DNA of 64,000 nucleotides, from NCBI GenBank assembly GCA_002281535.1, contig NCGD01000011.1:1-64000 (forward strand), in the 5' to 3' direction. How positions within the stretch are numbered: position 1 is the first letter of the stretch; each line of letters begins with the position of its first letter. Below the pieces are notes generated by a model. The model ran no database searches and had not been told where the DNA came from. It was given only the letters and a program-made list of their open reading frames with translations. This DNA comes from Sphingomonas sp. 28-63-12 (GTDB lineage: Bacteria; Pseudomonadota; Alphaproteobacteria; Sphingomonadales; Sphingomonadaceae). A program made the translations under genes and the position numbers. Shown here piece after piece: positions 18,171-28,171 of the stretch.

Positions 18171-19183
18171 CTTTTCGTATTCGGGCCGCACGGGGCGAGG
18201 ATCTCCAGTCGCTTTACGAGATGGCGAAACTGACCGGCGGCGGCTTCACCAATTTGCCGCCCGATCGCGCCTCGCTCCGCGCCAAGCTCGATCGCAGCGA
18301 TGCCGCCTATCGTCGCGGCGACGGGCCAATCGGCGATGACCTGTTCGTGTTGGTGCTGGAAAATGTCGCGACTGGCGAGGTCCGCGGCACCTGCCAGATC
18401 TTTACCCAGGTCGGCCAGTCTTATCCGTTCTACAGCTATCGGATCGGCGCGCTGGCGCAGCACAGCAAGGAGCTGGGGCGAACTTTTCGCGCTGATATGC
18501 TAACCTTGTCGACGGATCTTGAGGGAGCGAGCGAAGTTGGCGGGCTGTTTCTCCATCCGGGCGAGCGCGCTGGTGGGCTTGGCATGTTGCTCGCACGCAG
18601 CCGGTATCTGTTCATCGCCATGCACCGGGCGCGCTTTGCCGATCGTATTCTCGCCGAATTACGCGGGATCATCGACGAAGCCGGCGGATCGCCATTCTGG
18701 GACGGGCTGGCCGGTCGGTTCTTCGGCATGAATTTTCAGGACGCCGATTATTTCAACGCTATTCATGGCCATCAATTCATCGCCGATCTCTTTCCCAAAC
18801 ATCCGATCTACACCGCCATGCTCTCGGAAACCGCTCGCGCGGCCATCGGCCTGCCGCATCCGTCGGGCCGGGCGGCGATGCGGATGCTCGAAAATGAGGG
18901 GTTCAGCTTCGACAATTACATCGACATCTTCGATGGCGGCCCGACCATGACCGCGCGCACCGATCACGTCCGGACGATCCGCGACACGCGATCGGTGCAG
19001 GTGCAAGCGATTGACGATAAGGGCGGCGATCCTGCCTTGCTCGCCGCGGGATCGCTGGCCGATTTTCGCTGTTGCTATGGTCGCATCCAGGATTGTGGCG
19101 ATGGCATTGCGATCGATCAAACCGCCGCAGCGACGCTTGGCGTAACCACCCAATCGGTAATTCATTGCGTGGGCCGCAACTGA
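18167..19183 (+). CDS. astA: arginine N-succinyltransferase
   Basis: AstA transfers succinate from succinyl-CoA to arginine, the first step of the ammonia-producing arginine pathway. The 338-residue product has the family N-terminus (FRIRAARGEDLQSLYEMAKLTGGGFTNLP in pieces), the EVGGLFLHP segment, and GTCQIF. The start is GTG, overlapping the M20 hydrolase stop by 4 bp. The stop shares a TGATG junction with astB. Length matches the family (about 340). Confidence 0.93.
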   Translation: MTFRIRAARGEDLQSLYEMAKLTGGGFTNLPPDRASLRAKLDRSDAAYRRGDGPIGDDLFVLVLENVATGEVRGTCQIFTQVGQSYPFYSYRIGALAQHSKELGRTFRADMLTLSTDLEGASEVGGLFLHPGERAGGLGMLLARSRYLFIAMHRARFADRILAELRGIIDEAGGSPFWDGLAGRFFGMNFQDADYFNAIHGHQFIADLFPKHPIYTAMLSETARAAIGLPHPSGRAAMRMLENEGFSFDNYIDIFDGGPTMTARTDHVRTIRDTRSVQVQAIDDKGGDPALLAAGSLADFRCCYGRIQDCGDGIAIDQTAAATLGVTTQSVIHCVGRN

Positions 19184-20448
19184 TGCTGGTCGAGATCAAT
19201 TTGGACGGGCTGATCGGCCCCAGCCACAATTATGCCGGGCTCAGCCACGGCAATTTGGCTGCAACGCGCAATGCCGGCGCGGTGTCGCGCCCGCGTGCCG
19301 CCGCCTTACAGGGAATCGCCAAGATGCGCGCCAATTTGGCGCTCGGGCTGACCCAGGGCATTTTGCTGCCCCACGCCCGGCCCGATCATGCCTGGCTCAG
19401 CGCATTGTCGACCGATTATGACGCGGCGTCACTACCGCTCAAGGCACAGGCATTGTCCGCTTCGGCGATGTGGGCCGCCAACGCCGCCACCGTGTCGCCC
19501 GCCCCCGATACCGCCGACAAACGCTGCCATCTGAGCGTCGCCAATCTGGTGACGATGCCGCACCGCAGCCATGAATGGCCCGGCACACTGGCCCAGCTCC
19601 GCGTCGCCTTCGCCCACCCTGCCTTTGCGGTCCACGGACCGGTGCCGGCCCCCTTTGGCGACGAGGGCGCCGCCAATCATATGCGGATGGCGAGCAGCCA
19701 CGCGATGCCGGGGATCGAGATATTCGTCTATGGCGTCGCCGGCGGTAATTTTCCGGCCCGCCAGCGGCGTGAGGCCAGCGAAGCCATTGCCCGTGCGCAC
19801 CAGCTCGATCCGGCGCGGACATTGTTTGTCGAGCAATCCGAGGCAGCGATTGCGGCCGGGGCGTTTCACAATGATGTCGTCGCGGTCGCCAATGGACCGG
19901 TGCTGTTCGCGCATGAATTGGCCTTTGCCGATCGAGATCGCTTCTATGCCGATCTCCTCGATCGGCTGCCCGATGCCCAAATCATCGAAGTCCCGGCCGC
20001 CGCCGTCAGCCTTGCCGATGCCATTTCCTCTTATCTATTCAACGCTCAGCTGGTGACGCTGGCCGGCGGCGAGATGACGCTGATCCTGCCGGAGGAGGCG
20101 CGCAGCAACGCGCGGGTATGGGGCTGGCTGCAGTTGATGATCGCCGGCAATGGCCCGATCCGCCGGCTTGAGGTGGTCGATGTCCGCGAATCGATGGCCA
20201 ATGGCGGCGGGCCGGCGTGCCTTCGATTGCGGGTCGTGGCCGATCCGGCGACGATCGATCCGCGCTTTCTGGTCGATCATGCCCGGCTCGATCGTCTCGC
20301 CGCAATCGTCCAGCGTCACTGGCCAGAAGCGATCGACCCGTCGGCCATCGGCAGTCCGGCGCTGATCGCCGATATCGAGCGCGCGCGTGCCGCCCTGCTC
20401 GAGGCGGTCGGGATTGTCGGGTTAATTGACAGTTTACCAGTTTCGTAA
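19183..20448 (+). CDS. astB: N-succinylarginine dihydrolase
   Basis: AstB converts N-succinylarginine to succinylornithine, two ammonia and CO2. The 421-residue product starts MLVEINLDGLIGPSHNYAGLS, the typical N-terminus. The catalytic Cys is near 345 in NGGGPACLRLR and the His near 228 in AFHNDVVAVANG; an acidic residue lies in the FGDEGAANHMR loop. The frame is open upstream within astA, but the ATG at 19183 in TGATG is the coupled start. astC and astD, needed for the next steps, are not in the window. Confidence 0.93.
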   Translation: MLVEINLDGLIGPSHNYAGLSHGNLAATRNAGAVSRPRAAALQGIAKMRANLALGLTQGILLPHARPDHAWLSALSTDYDAASLPLKAQALSASAMWAANAATVSPAPDTADKRCHLSVANLVTMPHRSHEWPGTLAQLRVAFAHPAFAVHGPVPAPFGDEGAANHMRMASSHAMPGIEIFVYGVAGGNFPARQRREASEAIARAHQLDPARTLFVEQSEAAIAAGAFHNDVVAVANGPVLFAHELAFADRDRFYADLLDRLPDAQIIEVPAAAVSLADAISSYLFNAQLVTLAGGEMTLILPEEARSNARVWGWLQLMIAGNGPIRRLEVVDVRESMANGGGPACLRLRVVADPATIDPRFLVDHARLDRLAAIVQRHWPEAIDPSAIGSPALIADIERARAALLEAVGIVGLIDSLPVS

Positions 20449-20500
20449 ACGCGAAATCGCGGTTTTCCGGGGTTGGCCCGCCGCTTGCTTCACCAATATC

Positions 20501-20719
20501 ATGCTCCACAAGATCGCCCGTCTGTTCGTGATCAAGACCAAGTTCGAGGCGTTTCTCGTCATCTATGGGCTTGGCACCGGCGCGATCGAGCGGGGGGTTC
20601 ATTATGTTCAGCAATATCCCGGCTTTGGCGGGTGGCTACTGTTCGCGGTCTGCCCAATCGCCGTATTCATGGCCGGGGCGCGCATTCTCGATTCGATCGA
20701 ACGCCAACAGGCCGATTGA
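20501..20719 (+). CDS. small two-helix membrane protein upstream of cysD
   Basis: The 72-residue product begins MLHKIARLFVIKTKFEAFLV and has two hydrophobic segments (about 17-32 and 44-64), ending GARILDSIERQQAD. I know no function for it. The frame opens upstream at 20426, overlapping astB, but the ATG at 20501 starts a balanced small membrane protein. It lies 66 bp before cysD in the same direction. The basic N-terminal stretch suggests a cytoplasmic N-terminus. Confidence 0.6.
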   Translation: MLHKIARLFVIKTKFEAFLVIYGLGTGAIERGVHYVQQYPGFGGWLLFAVCPIAVFMAGARILDSIERQQAD

Positions 20720-20725
20720 GCCAAC

Positions 20726-20740
20726 TTTTGTCGTGCAAAA
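20726..20740. promoter_or_regulatory. short inverted repeat upstream of cysD
   Basis: TTTTG-TCGTG-CAAAA is a perfect 5 bp inverted repeat with a 5 bp spacer in an AT-richer 66 bp gap, ending 45 bp before the cysD ATG. It is a candidate operator for sulfur control, but it is short and could be chance. Confidence 0.25.
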
Positions 20741-20785
20741 CATAACTTCGTGGCAGTTGTTGCATGGCAGGCTATCTGAACGACC

Positions 20786-21697
20786 ATGAATGCTCCCCTG
20801 ACCCATTTGCAACGCCTTGAGGCCGAGAGCATCCACATCATGCGCGAAGTGGTGGCAGAAGCCACCAAGCCCGTGATGCTCTATTCGGTCGGCAAGGATT
20901 CGGCGGTAATGCTGCATCTTGCCCGCAAGGCGTTTTACCCGGCGCCGCCGCCCTTCCCGCTGCTGCATGTCGACACCACCTGGAAGTTCCGGGCAATGTA
21001 CGCGCTGCGCGAAAAGGCGGCAGCGGATGCGGGCATGGAATTGCTGGTCCATCAAAATCCCGATGCGATCGCCGAAGGGATCAACCCGTTCGACCATGGC
21101 AGCCGTCACACCGATATGTGGAAGACTGAGGGGCTGAAGCAGGCGCTGGAGCATCACGGCTTCGACGCGGCTTTCGGCGGCGCGCGGCGCGACGAGGAAA
21201 AGAGCCGCGCCAAGGAGCGGATATTCAGCTTCCGTTCGGCGCATCAGCGCTGGGACCCGAAGAACCAGCGCCCCGAGCTCTGGCGCCTGTACAACGCGCG
21301 CAAGCACAAGGGCGAGAGCATGCGGGTCTTCCCGATCTCGAACTGGACCGAGCTCGATATCTGGCAATATATCCAGCTTGAGGGAATTGAGATCGTCCCG
21401 CTTTATTTCAGCGCCCCACGCCCGACCTATATGCAGGATGGCCAATTGTTCATGGCCGACGATCTTGCCCGGATGGAGCGCGTGCTTGGCCGCACGGTCG
21501 ATGTCACCGAACGCTGGGTCCGCTTTCGCACGCTTGGCTGCTTCCCGTTAACCGGAGCGGTCGAGAGCAGGGCGACGACGCTGTCCGAAGTCATTCAGGA
21601 AATGTTGCTGACCACGACTTCCGAACGCCAGGGCCGCGTGATCGACCATGACCAGGCCGCCAGCATGGAGAAAAAGAAGCAGGAGGGGTATTTCTGA
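20786..21697 (+). CDS. cysD: sulfate adenylyltransferase subunit 2
   Basis: CysD is the catalytic subunit of ATP sulfurylase, making adenosine phosphosulfate from ATP and sulfate. The 303-residue protein has the PP-loop motif [11 protein letters not shown] near residue 33, [23 protein letters not shown] and [15 protein letters not shown], all typical. The C-terminus ends in [10 protein letters not shown], as in characterised CysD proteins. It precedes cysNC, separated by 130 bp that hold a palindromic repeat. Confidence 0.96.
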   Translation: MNAPLTHLQRLEAESIHIMREVVAEATKPVMLYSVGKDSAVMLHLARKAFYPAPPPFPLLHVDTTWKFRAMYALREKAAADAGMELLVHQNPDAIAEGINPFDHGSRHTDMWKTEGLKQALEHHGFDAAFGGARRDEEKSRAKERIFSFRSAHQRWDPKNQRPELWRLYNARKHKGESMRVFPISNWTELDIWQYIQLEGIEIVPLYFSAPRPTYMQDGQLFMADDLARMERVLGRTVDVTERWVRFRTLGCFPLTGAVESRATTLSEVIQEMLLTTTSERQGRVIDHDQAASMEKKKQEGYF

Positions 21698-21732
21698 TGG
21701 CACCCCTTGCTGGCCGACCTTGCTCTTCGGGC

Positions 21733-21817
21733 CCGTCACCCCGCCCAAAGCTGGAATCCGGGGCGATCGCGTGGCTCCGCCCGATGCACGAGACCGCGGC
21801 TTTCGCCGGGATGACGG
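21733..21817. repeat. palindromic intergenic repeat (REP-like) inside the cys operon
   Basis: The left arm CCGTCACCCCGCCCAAAGCT (21733-21752, extending to about 21759) is a degenerate inverted copy of the right arm ending CTTTCGCCGGGATGACGG (to 21817). The spacer is about 30 bp. The right arm matches the CGTCATCCCGGCGAAAGCCGGGATC-type repeat, given here in part, that I recall as common between sphingomonad genes. It fills most of the gap between cysD and cysNC and could fold in the mRNA. Confidence 0.65.
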
Positions 21818-21827
21818 CGGAGACACG

Positions 21828-23765
21828 ATGATGGCCGACGCTCCAACGTATGCGACCGACACCCTGATCGCCCAGGATATTGACGCCTATCTGCGGCTGC
21901 ACCAGCACAAGTCGCTGCTGCGCTTCATTACCTGCGGCTCGGTCGATGATGGAAAATCCACGCTGATCGGGCGGTTGCTCTATGATTCGAAGATGATCTT
22001 CGAGGATCAACTCGCGGCACTAGAGGCCGACAGCAAGCGGGTCGGCACCCAGGGGCAGGAGATTGATTTCGCGCTGCTGGTCGACGGGCTTGCCGCCGAA
22101 CGCGAACAGGGCATCACCATCGATGTCGCTTATCGCTTCTTCGCCACGGAGAAGCGCAAGTTCATCGTCGCCGATACGCCGGGCCACGAACAATATACGC
22201 GTAACATGGTGACCGGCGCCTCCACCGCCGACCTTGCCGTCATGCTGATCGATGCCCGCAAGGGCGTGCTGACCCAGACGCGGCGACACAGCTATCTCGC
22301 CAAGCTGATCGGCATCCGCCACATCGTGCTGGCGATCAACAAGATGGACCTGGTCGAATATGATCAGGCCAGGTTCGATACCATCCTTGCCGATTACCGC
22401 CACTTTGCCAGCTCGATCGGAATCGACGCGTTCACCGCCATCCCGATCTCCGGCTTTCGCGGTGACAATGTCGCCACCCGTTCGGAAGCGATGCCCTGGT
22501 ATGCCGGGCCGACATTGATCGACCATCTCGAAAGCGTCGACGTCGCCAATGATGCCGCGCAGGCAGGCCCGTTCCGGATGCCGGTGCAATGGGTCAACCG
22601 GCCCAATCTCGATTTTCGGGGCTTTGCTGGCTTGATCTCGGCTGGCCACGTCCGCCGCGGCGATCCCGTCCGCATTCTGCCTTCGGGCCGGGTGACGCAT
22701 ATCGACCGGATCGTGACGATGAACGGCGATCTCGATCTGGCGGTCGCCGGCCAGGCGGTGACGTTGACGTTGACCGACGAAGTCGATTGTTCGCGCGGCA
22801 ATGTCATCGCCATTGCCGATCTGCCGCCCCAGGCCGCCGATCAATTCTCCGCCACGATCGTGTGGATGGACGAAGCGCCGATGCTGCCGGGTCGCAGCTA
22901 TATCCTCAAGCTCGGCACCCAGACGGCCAGCGCGACGGTGCAGGCGCCCGACCATGTCATTGATGTCAACACGCTCGCCAAGCTTTCAGCGCGCAGCTTT
23001 GGGCTCAACGACATCGGTGTCGCCGATATCCAGACTGATCGGCCGATCGTCTATGAACCCTATGCGACGTCCGATTCGATCAATACCGATCTCGGCGGCT
23101 TCATCCTGATCGATCGGGCGACCAACGCCACCGTGGGCACCGGCATGATCCGGCACGCATTGCGGCGCTCTACCAATGTCCACTGGCAAGCCATTGATAT
23201 CGGGCGAGAGGCACATGCCGCGCAAATGGGGCAGCAGCCCCGCGTCCTGTGGTTCACTGGGCTGTCCGGCTCGGGCAAATCGACCATCGCCAATATGGTC
23301 GAACAAAAGCTGCACGCGCTGGGCAAGCACACCTTCCTGCTCGATGGCGACAATGTCCGCCACGGCCTCAACAAGGATCTCGGCTTTAGCGACGCCGACC
23401 GGGTAGAGAATATCCGGCGCGTCGGCGAGGTGGCCAAGCTGATGACCGATGCCGGGTTGATCGTGCTGACCGCCTTCATCTCGCCGTTCCGCGCTGAACG
23501 CGAGATGGTGCGCGGGATGTTGTCGTCCGACCAGTTTGTCGAGATTTTCGTCGACACGCCGATCGAAATTGCCGAAGCGCGTGATGTGAAGGGCCTCTAC
23601 AAGCGCGCCCGCGCCGGTGAGATTGCGAGTTTCACCGGTATATCGAGCCCCTATGAGCCGCCGGAATCGCCCGATATCCATATCGACACCACCCACGAAA
23701 GCCCCGACGCCGCCGCCCAGCGGATCGTCGAGCATGTCGTCGGCATCTGGAGCTATGACCTTTGA
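21828..23765 (+). CDS. cysNC: bifunctional sulfate adenylyltransferase subunit 1 / adenylylsulfate kinase
   Basis: This 645-residue fusion joins the GTPase subunit of ATP sulfurylase (CysN) to APS kinase (CysC), producing PAPS. The N-terminal GTPase has the P-loop GSVDDGKST at 37-45, the switch [23 protein letters not shown] and NKMDLVE. After the beta-barrel domains, the kinase begins near 470 with GLSGSGKST and continues [16 protein letters not shown] and ISPFRAERE. The frame is open upstream through the repeat, but ATG codons at 21828/21831 follow a GGCGGAG site. The stop overlaps the TTG start of cysQ. Confidence 0.95.
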   Translation: MMADAPTYATDTLIAQDIDAYLRLHQHKSLLRFITCGSVDDGKSTLIGRLLYDSKMIFEDQLAALEADSKRVGTQGQEIDFALLVDGLAAEREQGITIDVAYRFFATEKRKFIVADTPGHEQYTRNMVTGASTADLAVMLIDARKGVLTQTRRHSYLAKLIGIRHIVLAINKMDLVEYDQARFDTILADYRHFASSIGIDAFTAIPISGFRGDNVATRSEAMPWYAGPTLIDHLESVDVANDAAQAGPFRMPVQWVNRPNLDFRGFAGLISAGHVRRGDPVRILPSGRVTHIDRIVTMNGDLDLAVAGQAVTLTLTDEVDCSRGNVIAIADLPPQAADQFSATIVWMDEAPMLPGRSYILKLGTQTASATVQAPDHVIDVNTLAKLSARSFGLNDIGVADIQTDRPIVYEPYATSDSINTDLGGFILIDRATNATVGTGMIRHALRRSTNVHWQAIDIGREAHAAQMGQQPRVLWFTGLSGSGKSTIANMVEQKLHALGKHTFLLDGDNVRHGLNKDLGFSDADRVENIRRVGEVAKLMTDAGLIVLTAFISPFRAEREMVRGMLSSDQFVEIFVDTPIEIAEARDVKGLYKRARAGEIASFTGISSPYEPPESPDIHIDTTHESPDAAAQRIVEHVVGIWSYDL

Positions 23766-24529
23766 CCGATGCTGCGCTCGCACGGGCGATTGCCGATGAA
23801 GCCGGCGCATTGCTGCAGAGCATCCGCGCCTCCGCCACCTGTTCAGACCGCGAACTGGGAAAGCGGGGCGACCGCGAAGCCAACACATTGATCATCGATC
23901 GCTTGCGCGCGGCGCGCCCTGACGATTTCATTCTTTCAGAAGAATCGCATGACGACCGGGCCCGCTGCGCCGCACAGCGCGTCTGGATCATCGATCCGCT
24001 TGACGGTACGCGGGAATATTCGGAACGGCTCGATGACTGGGCCGTGCATATTGGCCTCGCGATCGATGGCGTGCCCGAAGTGGGCGCCGTCGCCCTGCCC
24101 GCCTGCGGCCGCACTTTTGTAACAGATGACATGGTGCCGCTGCCATCGGCCCCGTCGGGACGTCCGCGCATGGTCGTCAGCCGCACCCGTGCACCCGACA
24201 TCGCGCGGCTGGTTGCCGAAGCGATCGGCGCCGATCTGGTGCCGATGGGATCGGCCGGTGCCAAAGCGATGGCGGTCGTCGCCGGCGATGCGGAGATCTA
24301 TCTCCACGATGGCGGCCAATATGAATGGGACAATTGCGCGCCGGCTGCAGTGGCCATGGCTGCCGGATTTCATGCCTCGCGGATCGACGGCAGCCCGCTG
24401 GTTTATAACTGCAGTGATCCGCTCTTGCCCGATCTGCTGATCTGCCGCCCGGAATGGGCCGCGCCGGTCCTCGCGGCCATCGACAGGCTGCGTCCCGGAC
24501 AGGGACCGGGCGAACCGCAACAAAGCTGA
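23762..24529 (+). CDS. cysQ: 3'(2'),5'-bisphosphate nucleotidase
   Basis: CysQ removes the 3'-phosphate from PAP or PAPS, recycling by-products of sulfate assimilation. The 255-residue protein has inositol-monophosphatase-superfamily motifs: EESHDD (metal Glu), [11 protein letters not shown] (metal Asp and lithium-sensitive site) and a C-terminal [14 protein letters not shown]. It starts at a TTG overlapping the cysNC stop, so it is coupled to it. Context supports CysQ over inositol monophosphatase. Confidence 0.9.
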   Translation: MTDAALARAIADEAGALLQSIRASATCSDRELGKRGDREANTLIIDRLRAARPDDFILSEESHDDRARCAAQRVWIIDPLDGTREYSERLDDWAVHIGLAIDGVPEVGAVALPACGRTFVTDDMVPLPSAPSGRPRMVVSRTRAPDIARLVAEAIGADLVPMGSAGAKAMAVVAGDAEIYLHDGGQYEWDNCAPAAVAMAAGFHASRIDGSPLVYNCSDPLLPDLLICRPEWAAPVLAAIDRLRPGQGPGEPQQS

Positions 24530-24602
24530 TTGTTTCATGGTATAGACCGCATTATCGGCTTGGGACGGCGCGAGACGACGCCGGGGGCTCAGGAGACTAA
24601 TT

Positions 24603-25685
24603 GTGCGGCTATCTCGCGGCCTCTTTCTATTGCTTGCCGCTCAGGCCTTGCTGGTGACGGCGCTGCCGACATTGGGGCTGATCATCGGACTCAATATCGT
24701 GTTCGATCGCTATGTGGCGCTCGAACAAAGCGTTGGCAGCACCGTGGCCCGGAACGCCTTGTTGCGCGATCAGCTGATCGTGGTCGGCGCTGTGCTCGGC
24801 GCAATGCTGATCCTGATGCTGATCTTCGCCAGCATGATCGCCAATCGCGTCGCGCGGCCGCAAAAGGCGCTGCTCGATGCCAGCCGTGCGGTTGCCGAAG
24901 GCAATTTCGCCGGCGAGTTTCCTGAAGTTGGCCCGCGCGAGACGATCATCACCATGCGCAACTTGGGCCGGATCGCCCGGTCGTTCGATCGCCTTGAAAC
25001 CGCGCGCCGCACCTGGCTGGTCGCAATCGCCGAGGAATTGCGCAAGCCCGTCGCGACGCTGGGCGACCAGCTGCGCGCGGCGCGCGAGACCGACCACATC
25101 ATCCCAGCCGAATCGTTCGATCAGGTCGACGACAATGTCCAGCGCCTGATCGAGATTACCGAGGATCTGCAGGCGGTCGCGCTTGCCGATCTCGGGCGAT
25201 TGCCGGTGAACTTCAAACAGGTTGATCCCTGCGCGCTGATCCACAACGCGATCTGGACCAACAAGCGCCGCGCCGAGCGCGCCCAGGTCACGCTCGAACC
25301 CGGTATGCTGCCGGCCACCACGGTGCTGGTAAAGTGGGATGGCGCGCGCATCGAACAGCTGTTCACTGCGCTGATCGAAAACAGCCTGCGCTATACCCCG
25401 CCCGGTGGCCGCATCCAGCTTGGCCTCGAACCGAGCCGTGGCGCGTGGCGGCTGATCATCGATGACAGTGCGCCGGGTATCGACGTTGATCTTGCCCAGC
25501 AGCTGTTCGAACCCTTTTACCGGGCCACCGTGCTGCCCGGCGAATCGGTCACAAGTTCGGGCCTTGGCCTCGCCACCGCGCAGGCGATCGTCGAGGCGCA
25601 TCATGGCCGGATCGATGCGGGCGCCTCGCCGCTGGGCGGGGTACGCGTCATGGTCATCCTGCCGGCGACGACGCCGACCGCCTGA
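24603..25685 (+). CDS. histidine kinase-like membrane protein lacking the phosphoacceptor His
   Basis: The 360-residue protein has two transmembrane segments (about 7-32 and 58-80) with only about 25 residues between them, then a HAMP-like linker (ANRVARPQKALLDASRAVAEGNF). The dimerisation region reads AIAEELRKPVATL where active kinases have SHELRTPL; the phosphoacceptor His position is Glu144. The ATPase domain looks intact: N box LIENSLRYTP (Asn260), DDSAPGI, and GLGLATAQAIVEAHHG. No response regulator is adjacent. It starts at GTG behind a CAGGAGA site, 73 bp after cysQ. It may bind ATP without autophosphorylating, or act on a partner in trans. Its signal is unknown. Confidence 0.8.
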   Translation: MRLSRGLFLLLAAQALLVTALPTLGLIIGLNIVFDRYVALEQSVGSTVARNALLRDQLIVVGAVLGAMLILMLIFASMIANRVARPQKALLDASRAVAEGNFAGEFPEVGPRETIITMRNLGRIARSFDRLETARRTWLVAIAEELRKPVATLGDQLRAARETDHIIPAESFDQVDDNVQRLIEITEDLQAVALADLGRLPVNFKQVDPCALIHNAIWTNKRRAERAQVTLEPGMLPATTVLVKWDGARIEQLFTALIENSLRYTPPGGRIQLGLEPSRGAWRLIIDDSAPGIDVDLAQQLFEPFYRATVLPGESVTSSGLGLATAQAIVEAHHGRIDAGASPLGGVRVMVILPATTPTA

Positions 25686-25689
25686 GCAC

Positions 25690-26832
25690 TCAGGCGCGCC
25701 GGTCAGCGCCCCAGACTTCGAGATGGCCGACACGCTCGACCGGGCGGTGCGTCTGCAGCGTCGCCAGCGCCGCCAGACCCGCATCGGTAAGGATCGCGGC
25801 AATCGGGGGCCCCGCCGCGGCGATCGCCGCCTGCACGCGCTGCAGCAGATAGAAGCGATAGGGCATCACCATCGACGCGATGGTCACGCCGTGCCAGTCA
25901 AAGCTCGCCCGGCCGATCGCCCTTGTGGCCGGATCGGGCAGGCCATTGGTGCCGGTTTGCAGATCGGGGTGGCCGTCCAGCCATTGATTGGCGAAATCGA
26001 CGTGCGCGACGAGCTCCGGGAGATAATCCTCGGCGATAAAGCGCAACAGCGCGACTAAAGTGTCGGGAACGGCATCGCCGGCGATCAGCGTCTCGGCGGC
26101 ATATTTTCCGTCGAGCAGCGCCTGCGCGGCGTTCATGCGTTCGGTCCAGCGCCAGACATTATAGAAACGCGCCTTCATCAGCGCCGCTGGGTAGGGATCG
26201 CGCGCCAGATGTGCATACAGCGGCCCGATCAGGCCATAATCACCAATCGTGGGCTGCCCGCCGAGTAGATAGGGGTGGAGCGCGAGATGGGCGTCGAGCA
26301 AAGCCAGAAAGGCTTCATAACTGGCCTGGATGACGGGTGCCGTCTCAGCAGATACGCCAAACCCCTGTTTCGCCTTGCGCATTCGACCACCAGCCGCGCC
26401 GAAAACCGCCTCGGCCACCTCATCGGTCGCCCCCGGCATCAGCGCGGCGACGAAATCGGCCTTAAGAAAATCGCGATTGTCCGCATCATAATCCCAGCGA
26501 TAATGCATCGCCGGCCGCAACAGCCCCTCGCCGCCGAACAGTTCGAACACCAACGATACCGCGCGGTGGACGGGGGTGTCGGGATAGGCACTGCGCCGGG
26601 CCAGCCCAATTGCCTCGATATGATCGATGATCGCTGCACCATCCTGAATGATCGCGCCCGTCGGCGTCACCAGCACGGGAATGATCCAGCGGCCGATCTC
26701 TTTGGTGATTTCGAGCCAGGCGGCAGCGGCCGGAATATCCTCTTCGAAATCAATCCGCTGCTTGATCAAATAGGACCGCGCCTTGGCGGTATAAAGCGAG
26801 CCCGGCATGCCATAGAGGCGATAATCGGTCAT
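25690..26832 (-). CDS. glutathione S-transferase-like protein, long form
   Basis: The N-terminal 80 residues (YRLYGMPGSLYTAKARSYLI, then IIPVLVTPTGAIIQDGAAI) have the thioredoxin-like GST fold with the Pro and the Gln-Asp glutathione contacts. At 380 residues it is much longer than common GSTs (about 210); the helical part runs on with LGGQPTIGDYGLIGPLYAHL near 205 and a further 150 residues ending HLEVWGADRRA. Relatives of this length exist in sphingomonads, but their substrates are not known to me. It converges with the kinase-like gene, 4 bp apart. Confidence 0.75.
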   Translation of the reverse strand: MTDYRLYGMPGSLYTAKARSYLIKQRIDFEEDIPAAAAWLEITKEIGRWIIPVLVTPTGAIIQDGAAIIDHIEAIGLARRSAYPDTPVHRAVSLVFELFGGEGLLRPAMHYRWDYDADNRDFLKADFVAALMPGATDEVAEAVFGAAGGRMRKAKQGFGVSAETAPVIQASYEAFLALLDAHLALHPYLLGGQPTIGDYGLIGPLYAHLARDPYPAALMKARFYNVWRWTERMNAAQALLDGKYAAETLIAGDAVPDTLVALLRFIAEDYLPELVAHVDFANQWLDGHPDLQTGTNGLPDPATRAIGRASFDWHGVTIASMVMPYRFYLLQRVQAAIAAAGPPIAAILTDAGLAALATLQTHRPVERVGHLEVWGADRRA

Positions 26833-26948
26833 CCAGATGCCCTCTCAACCCGGCGTGGATCGCCGGAATCGACAAGTGCTTGGCCCCAAGCCGCGATCGA
26901 ATTCAAACAATTTGCACCACGCACGCCAAAAAGGCGCCGATTGGGGGG

Positions 26949-27473
26949 TCAGGCGGCAGCCTTGCGCTGTTTGGCGAGCTTCTTCAGCACCATCTCACGC
27001 TTCAACCGCGATAAGTGATCAATGAAGATGATCCCCTCGAGATGATCCATCTCGTGCTGAATGCAGGTGGCGAGCAAGCCTTCCAGCTGCTCGTCATGCG
27101 CCTTGCCGTCGCGATCGAGCCACCGCACGCGGCAGCTCGCCGGGCGTTCGACTTCGGCATATTGATCGGGCACCGACAGGCAACCCTCATTATAAATATT
27201 GGTCGCGTCGTCGGCGGCAACGATCTCGGGGTTGATGAATACCATCGGATCGCGGACCGGCTTGCCGTCTTCGCCATCTTCCTGGAGGTCGATCACCAAG
27301 ATCCGCTTGGCGACGCCGATCTGGATCGCTGCCAGCCCGATCCCGCGTGAGGCGTACATAGTATCGAACATATCGTCGATCAGCGCCCGCACATCATCAT
27401 CCACGACGGCGACCGGCGTAGAGATGGTCCGCAGGCGCGGATCGGGAATTTCGACGATTTGATGAACGCTCAT
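26949..27473 (-). CDS. def: peptide deformylase
   Basis: Def removes the formyl group from new protein N-termini. From the ATG at 27473 the product has 174 residues with all three motifs: GIGLAAIQIG, EGCLSVPDQ with the metal Cys, and QHEMDHLEG with metal His residues and catalytic Glu. A GTG just upstream is a less likely start. The fmt gene, which adds the formyl group, lies close by on the other strand, separated by recR. Confidence 0.95.
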   Translation of the reverse strand: MSVHQIVEIPDPRLRTISTPVAVVDDDVRALIDDMFDTMYASRGIGLAAIQIGVAKRILVIDLQEDGEDGKPVRDPMVFINPEIVAADDATNIYNEGCLSVPDQYAEVERPASCRVRWLDRDGKAHDEQLEGLLATCIQHEMDHLEGIIFIDHLSRLKREMVLKKLAKQRKAAA

Positions 27474-27522
27474 CACGATCAGCTAAGAAACGGGCAGGCA
27501 ATCGTCAAGGGAGTGTCACGGC

Positions 27523-28119
27523 TTAACCGACCGGGCGGCGTGCGCGCAGCGCCTGCGCCAGCGTGCCTTCGTCGAGATAGTCGAGCTCACCCCCGACGGG
27601 CAAGCCATGGGCGAGCTGCGTTACCCGCACCGGGAAGCGTTCGATCCGCTCGGCGAGATAATGGGCGGTGGTCTGCCCCTCCAGCGTGGCGTTCATCGCC
27701 AGCACCACCTCGTCGATGCCGCCCGCTTCGATCCGGCGCACCAGCAGGTCGATCGACAGATCCTCCGGTCGCACGCCATCAAGCGCGGAAAGCTTGCCGC
27801 CCAGAATATGGAAGCGCCCCGGGAACAGCCGCGATCGATCGAGCGCCCAGAGATCGGCGACTTCCTCGACCACGCAGAGCAACCGCGAATCGCGGCGCGG
27901 ATCGGCGCAGATACCGCAGGGGTTGATGGTATCGATATTGCCGCAGATGCCGCAGGCTGTCAGCCGGTCACCTACTGCGTCGAGCGCGGCGCGCAGCGGA
28001 TCGAGCGCCGTTTCGCGTTTCTTGAGGAGATACAGCACGGCCCGGCGCGCTGATCGCGGACCGAGACCGGGGAGCCGGGACAGCGCCTGCGTGAGCGCAT
28101 CGATTTCGGGAGAAGCCAT
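27523..28119 (-). CDS. recR: recombination mediator protein RecR
   Basis: RecR works with RecF and RecO to load RecA at gaps. From the ATG at 28119 the product has 198 residues, the usual length. It has the helix-hairpin-helix [17 protein letters not shown], the zinc module [16 protein letters not shown], and a Toprim domain ([15 protein letters not shown]) with [18 protein letters not shown]. The frame is open upstream but overlaps fmt. It is divergent from fmt with 52 bp between starts. Confidence 0.95.
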   Translation of the reverse strand: MASPEIDALTQALSRLPGLGPRSARRAVLYLLKKRETALDPLRAALDAVGDRLTACGICGNIDTINPCGICADPRRDSRLLCVVEEVADLWALDRSRLFPGRFHILGGKLSALDGVRPEDLSIDLLVRRIEAGGIDEVVLAMNATLEGQTTAHYLAERIERFPVRVTQLAHGLPVGGELDYLDEGTLAQALRARRPVG

Positions 28120-28171
28120 GCGCGACAGATAAGGGGTTGCATGCCGCAATGCCAAGCGGCGAAGGAGGATC

